From a bacterium (GTDB taxonomy: Bacteria > Myxococcota_A > UBA9160 > SZUA-336), in NCBI GenBank assembly GCA_024226335.1, contig JAAELY010000079.1, positions 1 to 42,382 of the forward strand: a stretch of DNA of 42,382 nucleotides. The letters are read 5' to 3'. This document shows positions 7,309 to 16,847 of this stretch, piece after piece (the stretch's first letter is position 1; the number at the start of each line of letters is the position of its first letter). The position numbers were made by a program, and so were the translations under genes. The notes below the pieces were generated by a model. That model searched no databases. It worked only from the letters and a program-made list of their open reading frames with translations, and had not been told where the DNA came from.

Positions 7309-7966
7309 CCTCGTGCTGTCATCGAGCACCTCCTCCTCGTTCCAGGAGGTCATACTCTGCGAGATCAAACTCCCGCACGAAACATGCGGTCCAGTGCGCG
7401 CTTACGCATAACTGGCACCGGGTTCGGACAGGAACCAAGGGCAAAGCCAGACCGAGAAGCCTGCGAGAGACTCGTAGATCCGTGCCTGCTGCACGGGACA
7501 CGAGACGGCTTCATGGAGCGTGCCTGGTAGCCGTAGCGCTTGATTGGAGATCCACCTCCCCTCCGAGCATTCGAGAGGCGCCGATGAGCGCTACTCCTTC
7601 GATCTCTGCTCCTCGCTCGAGCCCGAGACTAACTGGACGATCTAAGCCAGGTCGATATTGAATGGACGGGTGAGGCAACAGATGAGTTTCTGGGACGCGG
7701 AGCGGCAACAGTGCTCCGATCAAGAGTCCCGATAAGTGTTTGGTGCAGACTCCAAGCGGAGCCTGGAACCAGTGGATCGAATAGCAAGCCGGAGACAAGG
7801 AGTTGCGACGCGCAAACCACCAACGCCCGATGAAAGCGGAGGCGTCAACAGACGTCCTCATCTATTGACAACCGGGGGCCTGATAGGTGTTGGGCGGCGG
7901 TTCGCGACGAGCAAACCTGCTAGCCCCCGGAGAGAGAGGTCGTGGCTTGGTGTGGGACCGGGCACA
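7309..7966. other. Unassigned stretch behind the TnpA remnant
   Basis: About 660 bases without a recognisable gene or RNA. All frames longer than 60 codons overlap each other and give atypical, Arg/Ser/Cys-rich products. The missing N-terminal part of TnpA was looked for and not found. It is probably decayed mobile-element or island-boundary sequence. Confidence 0.45.
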
Positions 7967-8380
7967 TTAGTCCCATTGATCGTGCGCAAATATCTGCTCT
8001 ACGCGGTCGCCTGAGACTTCGACCACTCGGAGCTCGTATGCGAAGTGCAGTGGGCCCGGTCGGCTGTACCACAGAAAGCGCGAATCGTCCGATCTGAAGA
8101 CCAAGGAACCCAGCTCGGCGGCCGTAAGGTTTGGGCGCCCGTACTTTCGATAGGGCCACAGCGCCGGTGTTTCGAAGAACGGTGCGCCCACCAGCATGCG
8201 CACTTCGTTCTCTGTAGTCCCGGGAGCGATCTGAGAGAATCCGTTCTCTGTAAACTGCGAGGTATACAGAGTGTGCCGACCTGCGACGAACCAAGCCGCC
8301 GCCGCCAGCCCAAGAACGGGGAGCAACCAGAGAATGTTCCACCCGATTGCCAATGTGACCACGAGTCTCTGTCGTTCCAT
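7967..8380 (-). CDS. Small membrane-anchored protein with BamE/SmpA-like motif
   Basis: 137 residues from ATG 8380 (a TTG at 8395 would add 5). It has one N-terminal hydrophobic segment (LVVTLAIGWNILWLLPVLGLAAAAWFVA) that would anchor or export it, then a short domain with SQIAPGTTENEVRMLVGAPFFE. That resembles the BamE/SmpA/OmlA pattern PGMTxxxVxxLLGxP, in which a short helix-turn packs on a small sheet. There is no lipobox Cys, so it is not a typical BamE lipoprotein. It is isolated between the accessory island and the transglycosylase gene. I call it a hypothetical envelope protein; function unknown. Confidence 0.6.
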   Translation of the reverse strand: MERQRLVVTLAIGWNILWLLPVLGLAAAAWFVAGRHTLYTSQFTENGFSQIAPGTTENEVRMLVGAPFFETPALWPYRKYGRPNLTAAELGSLVFRSDDSRFLWYSRPGPLHFAYELRVVEVSGDRVEQIFAHDQWD

Positions 8381-8781
8381 CCTCACGCCGCCCAACTACT
8401 ATTCGACAGCCGCACCTCATGCGCGGCTGAGTCGGATAACGTCCGACCGTCAAAATCAATTTCTTCCAAAGAACAGCTACTTACAAGCGTCTTCGTCTTC
8501 TTCGGCGCGCTATTCCGAAAACCCGGGTGGCACAAATGGTTTTTCTTGGCAAGGGCGGCCTTGCATTGACGATGGCCGCTCGAACAGGTCGGCCGGACTG
8601 CGGACGGTTCGCGTTCGATAGCGTCACTGGACCCGTGGCGTTCAGCCCCGTCGGGCGTCTCGGTACCGCCAGAGATCATCGCAACGATCCGCTGAAGCTC
8701 GCATAGCACGAGTAACGAAGCTCGCATCCGACCGACCCGGCTACCTCGGCCTTCCGGTGGAACTCCCCACCGGCTCCGGGT
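8381..8781. other. Intergenic stretch between BamE-like gene and transglycosylase gene
   Basis: About 400 bases with no supported gene. It contains a locally A/T-richer part (about 8445-8560) that could hold the promoter of the minus-strand BamE-like gene, though no clear -35/-10 pair stands out. It also contains the hairpin listed at 8754-8773. Confidence 0.45.
8754..8773. terminator. Hairpin downstream of the lytic transglycosylase gene
   Basis: A perfect 7-bp stem CCGGTGG/CCACCGG with loop AACTCC lies 8 nt beyond the stop codon of the minus-strand gene. The position fits a transcription terminator. The U-tract expected of an intrinsic terminator is missing on the minus strand (it continues AAGGCC), so termination may be weak or the hairpin may protect the mRNA 3' end. 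Confidence 0.4.
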
Positions 8782-10920
8782 TCAGCTTCGCTTTTCCACC
8801 AGGGGTACGCTCACCAGGGTTCCCGGTTTCATCTTCGTGAGATCCAGGTCCGGGTTGTAGCGCTGAATCAGCCAGCTTGGGGCCTGATAGACCTTATGCG
8901 ACAGGACCCACAGGCTTTCGCCCTTGCGCAGGGTGTGGTCGACGGTTCCGGTGATTGCGAAGTTGTCGAAGAAGTCTTCTTCGACTGCTTTGTGGTACTC
9001 CATGCGGCGCTGCTGGAATTGCTCGGGCGTGGCCTTGGAGAAGTCGAGTTTCAGGCGTTGGCCCATGCGCAGGTTTGCTTTGTTCCGCATGCGATTGAGC
9101 TTGCGCAATCGCGAGGTCGGTACGTTGAGCCATTCTGCGAAATGCCCCAGCGTCTCGTCAGCGTCTACGAGCACACCGTTGCGAATGATGCGACGGAATC
9201 GGGAACTCTTGACGGGTGGCGGGATCTTCGCGCCGCGCCTGACTCCCGTCATGGGTCCGGCGTTGTTTCCAGAACTCGGCTGGCTCTCGGCCTTCGCCAC
9301 CTGGATCGTCTGCTCGCCTTTCGGAGCCGAAGGGAGCGTCGTGGGCTCCGCGTCTGCGCTTTCCAGAGTCGGGATCGGCCGGGTCGGAATCTCGGGCGTG
9401 AGTGTCGCGGGCTCGACCGTCGCCGCGGCCAGGGTCGGTTCGGGTTTGAGCGGCTCGGGCTTCACGGATTTGGCGGGCGGCGCCTTCGTCTTGGCGGCGG
9501 GCGGAGGTGCGGCCTGAGCCGAGCTGATGATCTCGATGGACTTCTTCGGTTTGGGCGTCGCGCGCTTCGACTTGCTCTTGCCACCCGGAAGCTGCAGAAC
9601 CTGCCCGGGATAAATGCGGTGTTTGCGCTTCAGATTGTTGAGCGCGACCAGCGTGCGCACACTGGTGCCATTGCGCTTGGCGATCCTGCTCAGCGTGTCG
9701 CCGCGCCGCACCTTGTACAGATTGCTGCGGTGCTGTCTGGCGTGCTGAGCCTTCTGCGGGACCATGGCCAGCCACTTTTCCGGGTTGGGACCCGAAGTAC
9801 CGGCCGGAAGGCGCAGGGTGTAGCCCTTGGGAATTCGCTTGCCCGAGCGGTAGACCGATGGGCGCAAGGCCGGGTTGTAGCGTTTGATCAGGTCGGGGGT
9901 CGTCCCCAGATAGGTCTCCAGGTCTTCGACTCTGGCGTAGAACGGTAGGACGACCTCGTCGACGGGTTCGGGCTTGTTGCGATCCAGGGGGCCGAAGAAC
10001 GCCTCGTAGGAACGCACGACCCGGCGCGCGGCCAGGAACTGGGCGTAGAAGTTGCGCGACGCAAAGCCGAATGAACGGCTCTTGTACTTGGCCACGACCT
10101 CTTCGATGCGACTCGTACCGAGCTTTCGCTTGGCTCGCTTCATGCCCGAAGCGCCGTGGTTATAGGCGGTAATGGCCAGGGGCCAGGTGCCCGTCGCCTT
10201 GTAGTTGTCGCGCAGCAGGCGCGCTGCGGAGTGCGTGGCGATGATCGGGTCGAGTCGTTCGTCGACTACGTAGTCCACCTGCATGTAGCGCCGACCCGTG
10301 CCGCGCATGAACTGCCACATTCCGGCCGCGCCGTATTTCGAGTAGGCGCGTATATTGAACGAGGACTCGACGTGCGGCAGATAGGCCAGGTCTTGCGGTA
10401 GGCCCATCTCGCGAAAGATGGCGCGCATTTCATTCTCGTAGGCGCCGGAGCGAATCAAGCCGGCGCGGAACTTGTCGCGCTGGCCGACTTGAAAACGGAC
10501 TCGTTGAGCGGCTCGTGCGAAATCGCGCCCCGTCGGCTCCCGTTTCAGTTCCGTCTTGAACACGCGGACGATCGCGCGTTCGCTGTCATTTCTGGCCTTC
10601 TTGCCCTTCGCCAGGTGGTTCAATACCGCCCGCCAGTGCTTGCGCCGCTTGTCGACCTTGCGCTGGCGCTTCTTCTTGCTGGCGCCCTTGGGAAGCTGGA
10701 TGGTCTCGTAGACCACTCCGAGGTTGCGCGAATCGTGCAACAGGCCGCTGTCGGTGGTCACTTCCAGGTACACGCGCATCCAGAAGGCGACAGCCGAGCG
10801 CATGGGCTCGGGCTCTGGAAACAGTTGTTCGCGCGGCCTGGCGTCGGCCGCAAGCGTGAACAACACGCTCAGCACACACGAAAGCGCAGCGAGCGCCGCT
10901 ATTCGCCCGAACTTCTTCAA
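8782..10920 (-). CDS. mltD: Membrane-bound lytic murein transglycosylase D-like protein with LysM domains
   Basis: Cleaves the beta-1,4 bond between MurNAc and GlcNAc in peptidoglycan, in the periplasm. The N-terminus [27 protein letters not shown] is a Sec signal peptide without a clear lipobox. After a charged helical stretch (to about 165) comes the SLT/GH23 domain (about 168-310). It has catalytic Glu185 in HVESSFN, then the [10 protein letters not shown] and AYNHG signature motifs. LysM 1 is at 401-445 ([19 protein letters not shown]), followed by a Lys/Ala/Pro-rich linker, then two more LysM-like units towards the C-terminus, the last with [14 protein letters not shown]. This order matches MltD. 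The start is TTG at 10920 with a weak upstream site; no closer ATG keeps the signal peptide. It probably works in cell wall turnover or division. Confidence 0.9.
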   Translation of the reverse strand: MKKFGRIAALAALSCVLSVLFTLAADARPREQLFPEPEPMRSAVAFWMRVYLEVTTDSGLLHDSRNLGVVYETIQLPKGASKKKRQRKVDKRRKHWRAVLNHLAKGKKARNDSERAIVRVFKTELKREPTGRDFARAAQRVRFQVGQRDKFRAGLIRSGAYENEMRAIFREMGLPQDLAYLPHVESSFNIRAYSKYGAAGMWQFMRGTGRRYMQVDYVVDERLDPIIATHSAARLLRDNYKATGTWPLAITAYNHGASGMKRAKRKLGTSRIEEVVAKYKSRSFGFASRNFYAQFLAARRVVRSYEAFFGPLDRNKPEPVDEVVLPFYARVEDLETYLGTTPDLIKRYNPALRPSVYRSGKRIPKGYTLRLPAGTSGPNPEKWLAMVPQKAQHARQHRSNLYKVRRGDTLSRIAKRNGTSVRTLVALNNLKRKHRIYPGQVLQLPGGKSKSKRATPKPKKSIEIISSAQAAPPPAAKTKAPPAKSVKPEPLKPEPTLAAATVEPATLTPEIPTRPIPTLESADAEPTTLPSAPKGEQTIQVAKAESQPSSGNNAGPMTGVRRGAKIPPPVKSSRFRRIIRNGVLVDADETLGHFAEWLNVPTSRLRKLNRMRNKANLRMGQRLKLDFSKATPEQFQQRRMEYHKAVEEDFFDNFAITGTVDHTLRKGESLWVLSHKVYQAPSWLIQRYNPDLDLTKMKPGTLVSVPLVEKRS

Positions 10921-10989
10921 AGAGAGCCCCCTGATCCTCTTATCGCAGAAGCGACCTCGAGCTTGAGTCAGCTGTGGAAAGAGGGGGAG

Positions 10990-12027
10990 TCACGTGTTGT
11001 GCCGGAAGTTCACGATATCGCCATCCTGAACGATGTAGTCCTTGCCTTCGACGCGGAGCAGTCCCTTGCTCTTTGCCTCAGTAAGACCACCCGCCAGGGG
11101 CTCGTATTCGTCGTAACCGATCACCTCTGCGCGGATGAAGCCTCGCTCGATGTCGGAGTGGATCTTTCCCGCCGCCTGCTTGGCGGCTGTATTGCGAGCA
11201 ATGGCCCAGGCGCGGCACTCGTCCTCGCCGGCGGTGAAGAACGGGATGATGTCGCCGCGCTCCAGAATGGCTCGGGTCACGGCAGCTCCCGCGGGTTCGC
11301 TCACGCCGTACTCCGCCAGAAACTCAACGCGATCTTCGGCGGCCAGTTCCGCCATCTCCGCCTCGAGACCCGCAGCTAGAGCCAGGATCGGGATACCCAG
11401 TTCTTCACCCCGCTTGACCAGTTCGGCCGGAGGTGGCGTGCCCGCTGCGTCTTCGGCGTTGTTTGCGACCGCGATCATGGGCCGGTCGGTGATCAGGCCG
11501 TAGCCGCGCAGGGCTTCGCGATGCTGGGCCTGGAGCGAGGAGGCAGAGATCACGGGAATGCTCGCCTCCAGCGCCGTCTGGATCAGGTCCAGGGCCTCTT
11601 TCACGGTGGCGTCGGTCTTTTCGCGCGTGGTTCGCTTGATCAGCTTCTCGATCGCGGCCAGGTCTTCCAGGCACAGGTCCGCGACCAGGCCGTCCAGCCC
11701 GGCGAGTTGCGCGGCCGGATCGGGATCCGCAAACGCCGGAATCACCAGCAGCAACAGGTCCATGCGCTTCATGGCCTCGATTTCCGCGGTCGGAAAATTC
11801 GGCTCCAGGGACGGACACAGATCGTGCAGGCGGATCTCGATCGGCGTGGTCTTCTTGGGCTTGAAACGGGCGGAGAGTTCCTCGAGGCGCGCATCCTGGA
11901 CGTGGATTACACCGATGGCCGCGCCCGACTTCCGGGCACCGGCCGCTTCCTGCGCGCGATGCGCGAGCAGTGCGTTAAAGACTGTGCTGCGCCCGGATCC
12001 GGGGTAGCCGACGATTCCCGCTTCCAC
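10990..12027 (-). CDS. ychF: YchF/Obg-family ATPase-like protein with substituted P-loop
   Basis: The fold order matches YchF: P-loop domain, helical insert, NxAE motif (ANNAED, which gives ATP rather than GTP preference in this family), and a C-terminal TGS domain. The TGS part is very well conserved (FFTAGEDECRAWAIARNTAAKQAAGKIHSD.. KGLLRVEGKDYIVQDGDIVNFR). The nucleotide site is odd: the Walker A reads GYPGSGRST, with Arg instead of the invariant Lys, and the expected DIAGL switch motif reads HDLCPSL, with a shortened loop. I place the start at GTG 12027 (VEAGIVGYPG), which matches the YchF N-terminus. An upstream GTG at 12141 would run across the divergent promoter. This is either a degenerate paralogue or a lineage variant; ribosome- or stress-related roles of YchF cannot be assumed. 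Confidence 0.8.
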   Translation of the reverse strand: MEAGIVGYPGSGRSTVFNALLAHRAQEAAGARKSGAAIGVIHVQDARLEELSARFKPKKTTPIEIRLHDLCPSLEPNFPTAEIEAMKRMDLLLLVIPAFADPDPAAQLAGLDGLVADLCLEDLAAIEKLIKRTTREKTDATVKEALDLIQTALEASIPVISASSLQAQHREALRGYGLITDRPMIAVANNAEDAAGTPPPAELVKRGEELGIPILALAAGLEAEMAELAAEDRVEFLAEYGVSEPAGAAVTRAILERGDIIPFFTAGEDECRAWAIARNTAAKQAAGKIHSDIERGFIRAEVIGYDEYEPLAGGLTEAKSKGLLRVEGKDYIVQDGDIVNFRHNT

Positions 12028-12154
12028 GGTCGGCAGAGTAACGAACGCGCTCGCGAAACGCGCCCCGTCCGGCGCTCCCGGGGGGCAATGACAACGCCGA
12101 GCGGACCGGTGGTATCCTGCGCGTCCGCCCGCAACGAGCACAGGAGAACTTCAG

Positions 12155-13294
12155 ATGGGACCGCTTTCGGGAATCAAGGTAGTCGAACTGGCCGGGATCG
12201 GTCCGGGACCTTTCTGCGCCATGATGCTGGCCGATATGGGCGCCGAGGTGCTGCGCGTGGATCGTGCCCAGAACGTGCGTGGGAACTCGGGGCAGCGCCC
12301 CTCCGATCCGCTCTTGCGCGGGCGTCGTAGCATCGGTGTCGATCTCAAGAATCCCGAAGGCGTCGAGACCGTGCTGCGCCTGATCGAATCTGCTGACGCC
12401 TTGATCGAAGGCTTTCGTCCCGGTGTCATGGAGCGCCTGGGGCTCGGTCCCGATGTGTGTCGCGCGCGCAATCCCAAGCTGGTGTACGGCCGGATGACCG
12501 GCTGGGGTCAGGACGGACCGATGGCGCAGGCTGCCGGGCACGACATCAACTACATCGCGCTCGCCGGTGCGCTGGATCCGATCGGGCGCGCGGGCGAGAG
12601 GCCGATCCCACCGCTCAATCTGGTGGGTGACTTCGGCGGCGGCGGCATGCTGCTGGCGTTCGGCATGCTGGCGGCTCTGGTCGAGCGACAGACATCCAAC
12701 CAGGGTCAGGTCGTGGACGCGGCCATGGTCGATGGTGCAGCGGTCCTGATGTCGATGTTCCACGGCATGCGCCACCTCGGCTTCTGGCACGACGAGCGCG
12801 GCACGAATCTGCTCGATACCGGCGCGCATTTCTACGACGCGTACGAGACGCAGGACGGCAAGTACATCTCGCTGGGTTCGATCGAGCCCCAGTTCTACGC
12901 CGAACTCCTGAAGCTCTCGGGTCTCGAGGGCGAGGAGTTGCCCGCGCAGATGGATCGTACGCAGTGGCCGGTCATGAAACAGCGCGTCGAGGCGCTGATC
13001 AAGACCAAGACGCGCGATCAGTGGTGTGAGATCATGGAAGGCAGCGATGTCTGTTTTGCGCCCGTGCTCGGGCTGGGCGAAGCCCCCGAGCATCCGCACA
13101 ATGTGCATCGCAAGACCTTCATCAAGGTCGACGGCGTGCCCCAGGCCGCGCCCGCACCGCGCTTCGATCGCACGACGCCGGAAACCCCCGTGCCTCCCGC
13201 GCACACCGGTGAGCATACCGACCAGGTGCTGGCGGACTGGGGGTTTGCCGCCGGAGACATCGCGAAGTTGCGCGAAGCCAAAGCCGTGGCCTGA
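12155..13294 (+). CDS. Family III CoA-transferase, alpha-methylacyl-CoA racemase type
   Basis: A 379-residue CaiB/BaiF-family protein most like alpha-methylacyl-CoA racemase (AMACR/MCR). It starts with [34 protein letters not shown], the CoA-binding Rossmann part. It carries [13 protein letters not shown] with His129 and LVGDFGGGG with Asp159, which align with the MCR catalytic His126 and Asp156. Glu in SIEPQFY (about 244) fits the third residue. These enzymes invert the 2-methyl centre of branched acyl-CoAs so that beta-oxidation can proceed. AGGAGA lies 7 nt upstream of the ATG. It is divergent from the YchF-like gene. Likely role: degradation of branched-chain fatty acids, sterol side chains or similar. 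Confidence 0.9.
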   Translation: MGPLSGIKVVELAGIGPGPFCAMMLADMGAEVLRVDRAQNVRGNSGQRPSDPLLRGRRSIGVDLKNPEGVETVLRLIESADALIEGFRPGVMERLGLGPDVCRARNPKLVYGRMTGWGQDGPMAQAAGHDINYIALAGALDPIGRAGERPIPPLNLVGDFGGGGMLLAFGMLAALVERQTSNQGQVVDAAMVDGAAVLMSMFHGMRHLGFWHDERGTNLLDTGAHFYDAYETQDGKYISLGSIEPQFYAELLKLSGLEGEELPAQMDRTQWPVMKQRVEALIKTKTRDQWCEIMEGSDVCFAPVLGLGEAPEHPHNVHRKTFIKVDGVPQAAPAPRFDRTTPETPVPPAHTGEHTDQVLADWGFAAGDIAKLREAKAVA

Positions 13295-13307
13295 CTCGAC
13301 CCGTCTG

Positions 13308-14804
13308 ATGTCCAAAGCGATGCTCGGCCAAACCGGGTACCTCGCGGGTCTCCAGTGCCAGCGACGGCTGTGGCTATCGGCCAACGAGCCCCAGCTCGCA
13401 GAAGACCGCACGCCTACGATCGAGAGTCTGATCGCGGCCAGCGCGGCCCTCGAGCTGCGCGCGCGCGGATTATTTGGCGGCGGCGAGGTCGTGAGTGAGC
13501 GCGACGATGTGCCCGCCGGAGCCGCCGAACGCACGCGCCAGCTCCTGGCGGACTCTGAAGTTTCCGTGCTCTTCGGCGCCTACTTCGAACTACCCGGACG
13601 AACCGTTCGGGTCGATATGTTGGAGCGCGCCGGCGAGTCCGAGTGGCGACTGCTTCGAGTCAAATCGGCCCAGCGCGTCAAGGATGAACATCTGGACGAA
13701 CTGGCCTACCAGCTCGCGGTCGTTCGCGCGGCCGGGGTCGGGATCGCTTCCGTCGAGGTCCTGCATCCAGACGGGAAGTATCGTCGGCAAGAAGGCGAGG
13801 TCGACTGGCGGGCGTTCTTTCGCCGCAGCGACGTGACACGCGACGCCTCCTATCTGGCCGAAGACCTTCCCGATCAAATCGAGCAGATGAAGAGCGCGCT
13901 CGCGCTCTCCGAAGCGCCGACAATCGAAGCCTCCCCGCATTGCCGTCGGCCCTATCCGTGTCGTTTCTGGACGCACTGCACGCAATCCCTGCCGGCCGAC
14001 TGGATTGGCCGATTGCCCGCATTGCGCGCGCAGTACTTCCACGCGCTCTCGGAAGCCGGAGTCAGGACCGTTGCAGAGATCCCCTCCGAGTTTTCGCTGA
14101 CCCGCCCACAGAAGAACGCGCGACGCGCGATCCTGTCGGGTGAAACCGCGGTTTTTCCCGAGCTGGGACGCGCTCTGGTGGGAAGTGGTCCGCCATCGGA
14201 CTACCTGGACTTCGAGGCGATCACGCCAGAGGTTCCCATCTTCCCGGGAACGCGTCCCTACCAGACACTGCCGTTTCAGTGGTCCCTGCACAGTCAAACC
14301 CCCGACGGCCTCACCCATCGAGCTTTCCTGGCCGAGGGGAACGTCGATCCGCGCAAGGAGTTCGCGCACACGCTCTGCGATGCGTTGCGGGATCGCGATC
14401 TGCCGATCCTGGTGTACTCGTCTTTTGAAGCGACGGTACTCGAAGGACTGGCCGACGCATTTCCCGAGCTGAAGAAAGACCTGGAGAGGATTCGCCGGCG
14501 TCTCGTCGACCTGCTGCCGATCGCGCGCAATGGCATCTACGCACTCGCCTTCGAAGGTTCGTTCTCACTGAAACGCGTGGCACCCGCGCTCGATCCGGGA
14601 TTCAGCTACTCCGAACTCGATGGCATCGCAGATGGTGGATCGGCCGCCGGTGCCTTTATGAGTATCGCGCGACAGAAAGTGACACGAGACGAAGCCGAAC
14701 GCCTGCGCAGCCAGCTTCTGGAATACTGTGCACACGACACGAAAGCCCTGATCGTTTTGCAACAAGCGCTGAACTCCTGCGCAGCACGCGCAAACACGGG
14801 CTGA
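13308..14804 (+). CDS. DUF2779 protein with PD-(D/E)XK-like and Fe-S cysteine motifs
   Basis: 498 residues. The N-terminal half resembles Cas4/RecB-type nucleases: Cys17 (GLQCQRRLWL), core RTVRVDML with Asp103, then LLRVKSAQRVKDEHLDELAYQ with Lys119, then the cysteine cluster HCRRPYPCRFWTHC (Cys212, 218, 224). Four such Cys normally hold a 4Fe-4S cluster. The acidic residue of the D..ExK motif is replaced by Arg117, so nuclease activity is doubtful. The C-terminal half (from about 298, YLDFEAI) is the RNase H-like DUF2779 domain, with DFE, SSFE and AHDTKAL motifs typical of a DEDD exonuclease. The start ATG at 13308 lacks a strong Shine-Dalgarno; ATG 13320 is an alternative. The gene follows the CoA transferase by 13 nt and may be co-transcribed. 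Biological role unknown; nucleic acid processing is inferred. Confidence 0.82.
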   Translation: MSKAMLGQTGYLAGLQCQRRLWLSANEPQLAEDRTPTIESLIAASAALELRARGLFGGGEVVSERDDVPAGAAERTRQLLADSEVSVLFGAYFELPGRTVRVDMLERAGESEWRLLRVKSAQRVKDEHLDELAYQLAVVRAAGVGIASVEVLHPDGKYRRQEGEVDWRAFFRRSDVTRDASYLAEDLPDQIEQMKSALALSEAPTIEASPHCRRPYPCRFWTHCTQSLPADWIGRLPALRAQYFHALSEAGVRTVAEIPSEFSLTRPQKNARRAILSGETAVFPELGRALVGSGPPSDYLDFEAITPEVPIFPGTRPYQTLPFQWSLHSQTPDGLTHRAFLAEGNVDPRKEFAHTLCDALRDRDLPILVYSSFEATVLEGLADAFPELKKDLERIRRRLVDLLPIARNGIYALAFEGSFSLKRVAPALDPGFSYSELDGIADGGSAAGAFMSIARQKVTRDEAERLRSQLLEYCAHDTKALIVLQQALNSCAARANTG

Positions 14805-14835
14805 GTCACACGCGTTGATTCGTTAGTCTGGTCTG

Positions 14836-16323
14836 ATGATCGCGGGCGGACAGGCGGAGACGAGCGAAGAGTCGCCTCCGTCCGCCTTTCGATCGCTGCG
14901 CTTCTACTGGGTTGCGATCGCAATCGTTCTGGTCGCGGCCGTCGTTCGCATCCTGGCGAGCCTGAACGGACTGTGGCTCGATGAGATCTGGTCTCTCGAG
15001 CTTTCCCGGCGCATGACTTCGCCCCTCGACGTGTTGCTCAAACTTCGACACGACAACAACCACCCGCTGAATACGCTTCTCCTGCACTGGATCGGCGAGT
15101 CCCAGCCGGGGGGCTCCGGATGGGCCTATCGCTGCCCGGCTCTGCTCTCGGGCGTGGCCAGCGTCGTCATTGCGGGCAGCATCGCGGCCCGGCGCAGTGC
15201 GCTGGAAGCCTGTTTCGCATTGCTGCTCTGCGGGGCCTCGGCCTTGCTCATCCACTACTCTTCCGAGGCACGCGGTTATGCGCCCGCCATCGCATTTGCG
15301 TTGCTCGCCTTCTGGTTGCTCGACGCGAAGAAAGAACAGGCGGGCGTCGCGCATGCGATCGGTTTCTGGCTTTGCGTGGGCCTGGGTCTGTTCTCGCATC
15401 TGAGTTTCATCTACGCCTACGCGGCCTTCGCCGTCTGGTGGTTTGCCGAGCAGCGTGCAGCGGGCGTCGCCTGGACCGATGTCCTGCGTCGCGGGCTGCT
15501 CTGGCACGGGGTTCCCAGCGCGACGATCGCTTTGCTCTACCTGCTCTTTGTCCGCGAGTTGCAGATCGGCGGCGGCCCGGCGGTTTCGTTTCCGGGCAAG
15601 ATTGCGGGCGCGGCTTCCATTTCACTTGGTATGCCACTCGACGGGCCGCTGTCGTGGCTGGGTGCAGCACTCGCGCTCGGCCTGTTTGCGGCGGGACTCG
15701 TGTTGCTGCGGCGCTCCGGTTCGCGCCGCTGGATCTTCTACGGACTCGCGGTCGTCGGATTTCCGGCGTTGGCGCTCGCGCTCACGCGCCCGGCCTATCT
15801 GGCTCCCCGCTACTTCCTGGTCAGTAGTACGTTCTTTCTTCTGCTCCTGGCCGAACTCGCCGCGGCGGCGTACCGGCACAGCCGGGCAGGGCGGCTCGCC
15901 TGTGCCGGAGCGCTGGGTCTGTTCCTGATCGCCAACGCGCTCCACGTCGAACCGCTGTTGCGCTACGGGCGCGGTCAGTATCTGGAAGCCATGCGCTTCA
16001 TGAGTGACACCTCCGACGGCCCGATCAGGATCGGCTCGGACCACGATCTGCGCACGGGCAAGGTCGTGCGCTACTACGCGCGCTACTTCTCCGCCGATCG
16101 CGCACCGCAGTTTCTGGGCAAGGATGACTGGCCCGAGGGCGGAACCGACTGGTTCGTGCTCGAATACGCGGTGGAAGAGAGGGCGCGTCGCGGACGGGTT
16201 CCGCCGCGCTTTTTCGTGGACGGCCGGGGACACCGCTACGAGCTGAAACGCGGCTATCCCAGTGCACCGCTGTCCGGCGTCGACTGGTTCCTGTACCGCA
16301 ATGCGGGTATCCTGGCTCCATGA
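14836..16323 (+). CDS. GT39-like (PMT/ArnT-type) membrane glycosyltransferase
   Basis: 495 residues with about 10-12 hydrophobic segments, from FYWVAIAIVLVAAVVRILA at the N-terminus to LLLAELAAAAYRH and ACAGALGLFLIANAL, and a soluble C-terminal tail of about 120 residues. The first external loop holds GLWLDEIWSLEL, where the DE pair is the catalytic/metal motif of GT-C fold glycosyltransferases of the PMT/GT39 family. SEARGYAP in the next loop also fits (SxxxRxY). These enzymes use a polyprenyl-phosphate sugar donor at the outer face of the inner membrane. The acceptor (lipid A, protein or glycan) is unknown. The stop overlaps the next gene's ATG (ATGA), so the two are translationally coupled. 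Confidence 0.8.
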   Translation: MIAGGQAETSEESPPSAFRSLRFYWVAIAIVLVAAVVRILASLNGLWLDEIWSLELSRRMTSPLDVLLKLRHDNNHPLNTLLLHWIGESQPGGSGWAYRCPALLSGVASVVIAGSIAARRSALEACFALLLCGASALLIHYSSEARGYAPAIAFALLAFWLLDAKKEQAGVAHAIGFWLCVGLGLFSHLSFIYAYAAFAVWWFAEQRAAGVAWTDVLRRGLLWHGVPSATIALLYLLFVRELQIGGGPAVSFPGKIAGAASISLGMPLDGPLSWLGAALALGLFAAGLVLLRRSGSRRWIFYGLAVVGFPALALALTRPAYLAPRYFLVSSTFFLLLLAELAAAAYRHSRAGRLACAGALGLFLIANALHVEPLLRYGRGQYLEAMRFMSDTSDGPIRIGSDHDLRTGKVVRYYARYFSADRAPQFLGKDDWPEGGTDWFVLEYAVEERARRGRVPPRFFVDGRGHRYELKRGYPSAPLSGVDWFLYRNAGILAP

Positions 16324-16844
16324 GTCGAATATTCGGAACGATTCGCCAGAACGGATACGTGGTGCGCGATATCGAGGCGGCCATGAAACACTGGACGCAG
16401 GTCTTGGGCGTGGGCCCGTTCTATTACTTCGAAAGCGTTCCGATGCAGGACTTCCGTTACCGGGGCGAGCCATCGGCGCTGACGGTGAGTATCGCGCTGG
16501 CGAACACTGGACCCTTGCAGATCGAGTTGATCCAACAGCGAAACGACGCACCTTCCATGTACCGCGACTTTCTGGAGGCCGGAAACGAAGGCCTGCAACA
16601 CGTGGCCTACTGGACCGAAACCTTCGACCCGGATCTGAAGCGCTGGCTCGACGCGGGCTACGAAATCGGGCAGTCCGGCGGGATCGGAACGAGCGGACGG
16701 TTCGCCTACCTGGACACCGAGTCCCATCCCGGCACGGTCGTAGAAGTTTCGGAGATCAGCGGACCCAAGGGCCGCTTCTTCGAGAAGGTGGCCGAAGAAG
16801 CTCGCGACTGGGATGGCTCCGAGCCCGTGCGTCTTCTCGGTTAG
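16320..16844 (+). CDS. VOC-superfamily (glyoxalase-like) protein
   Basis: 174 residues with the paired beta-alpha-beta-beta-beta units of vicinal oxygen chelate proteins: RQNGYVVRDIEAAMKHWTQVLGVGPFYYF opens the first, and LQHVAYWTETFDPDLKRWLDAGYEIGQSG opens the second. Gln (IRQNGY), Glu (IELIQ), His (LQHVAY) and Glu (VVEVSE) are at positions that could bind a metal. It resembles glyoxalase_4 and methylmalonyl-CoA-epimerase-like members often annotated as bleomycin-resistance/dioxygenase proteins. It shares a 4-nt overlap with the glycosyltransferase gene, an unexpected pairing. Substrate unknown. Confidence 0.85.
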   Translation: MSRIFGTIRQNGYVVRDIEAAMKHWTQVLGVGPFYYFESVPMQDFRYRGEPSALTVSIALANTGPLQIELIQQRNDAPSMYRDFLEAGNEGLQHVAYWTETFDPDLKRWLDAGYEIGQSGGIGTSGRFAYLDTESHPGTVVEVSEISGPKGRFFEKVAEEARDWDGSEPVRLLG

Positions 16845-16847
16845 GCA

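Noticed and set aside
7511-7861. 116-codon minus-strand frame in the unassigned stretch, tested as the missing TnpA part
   Set aside because: No HUH motif or catalytic Tyr context; not similar to Y1 transposases.
11975-13534. 519-codon frame antisense to the CoA transferase
   Set aside because: Covers parts of three real genes and has no recognisable domain.
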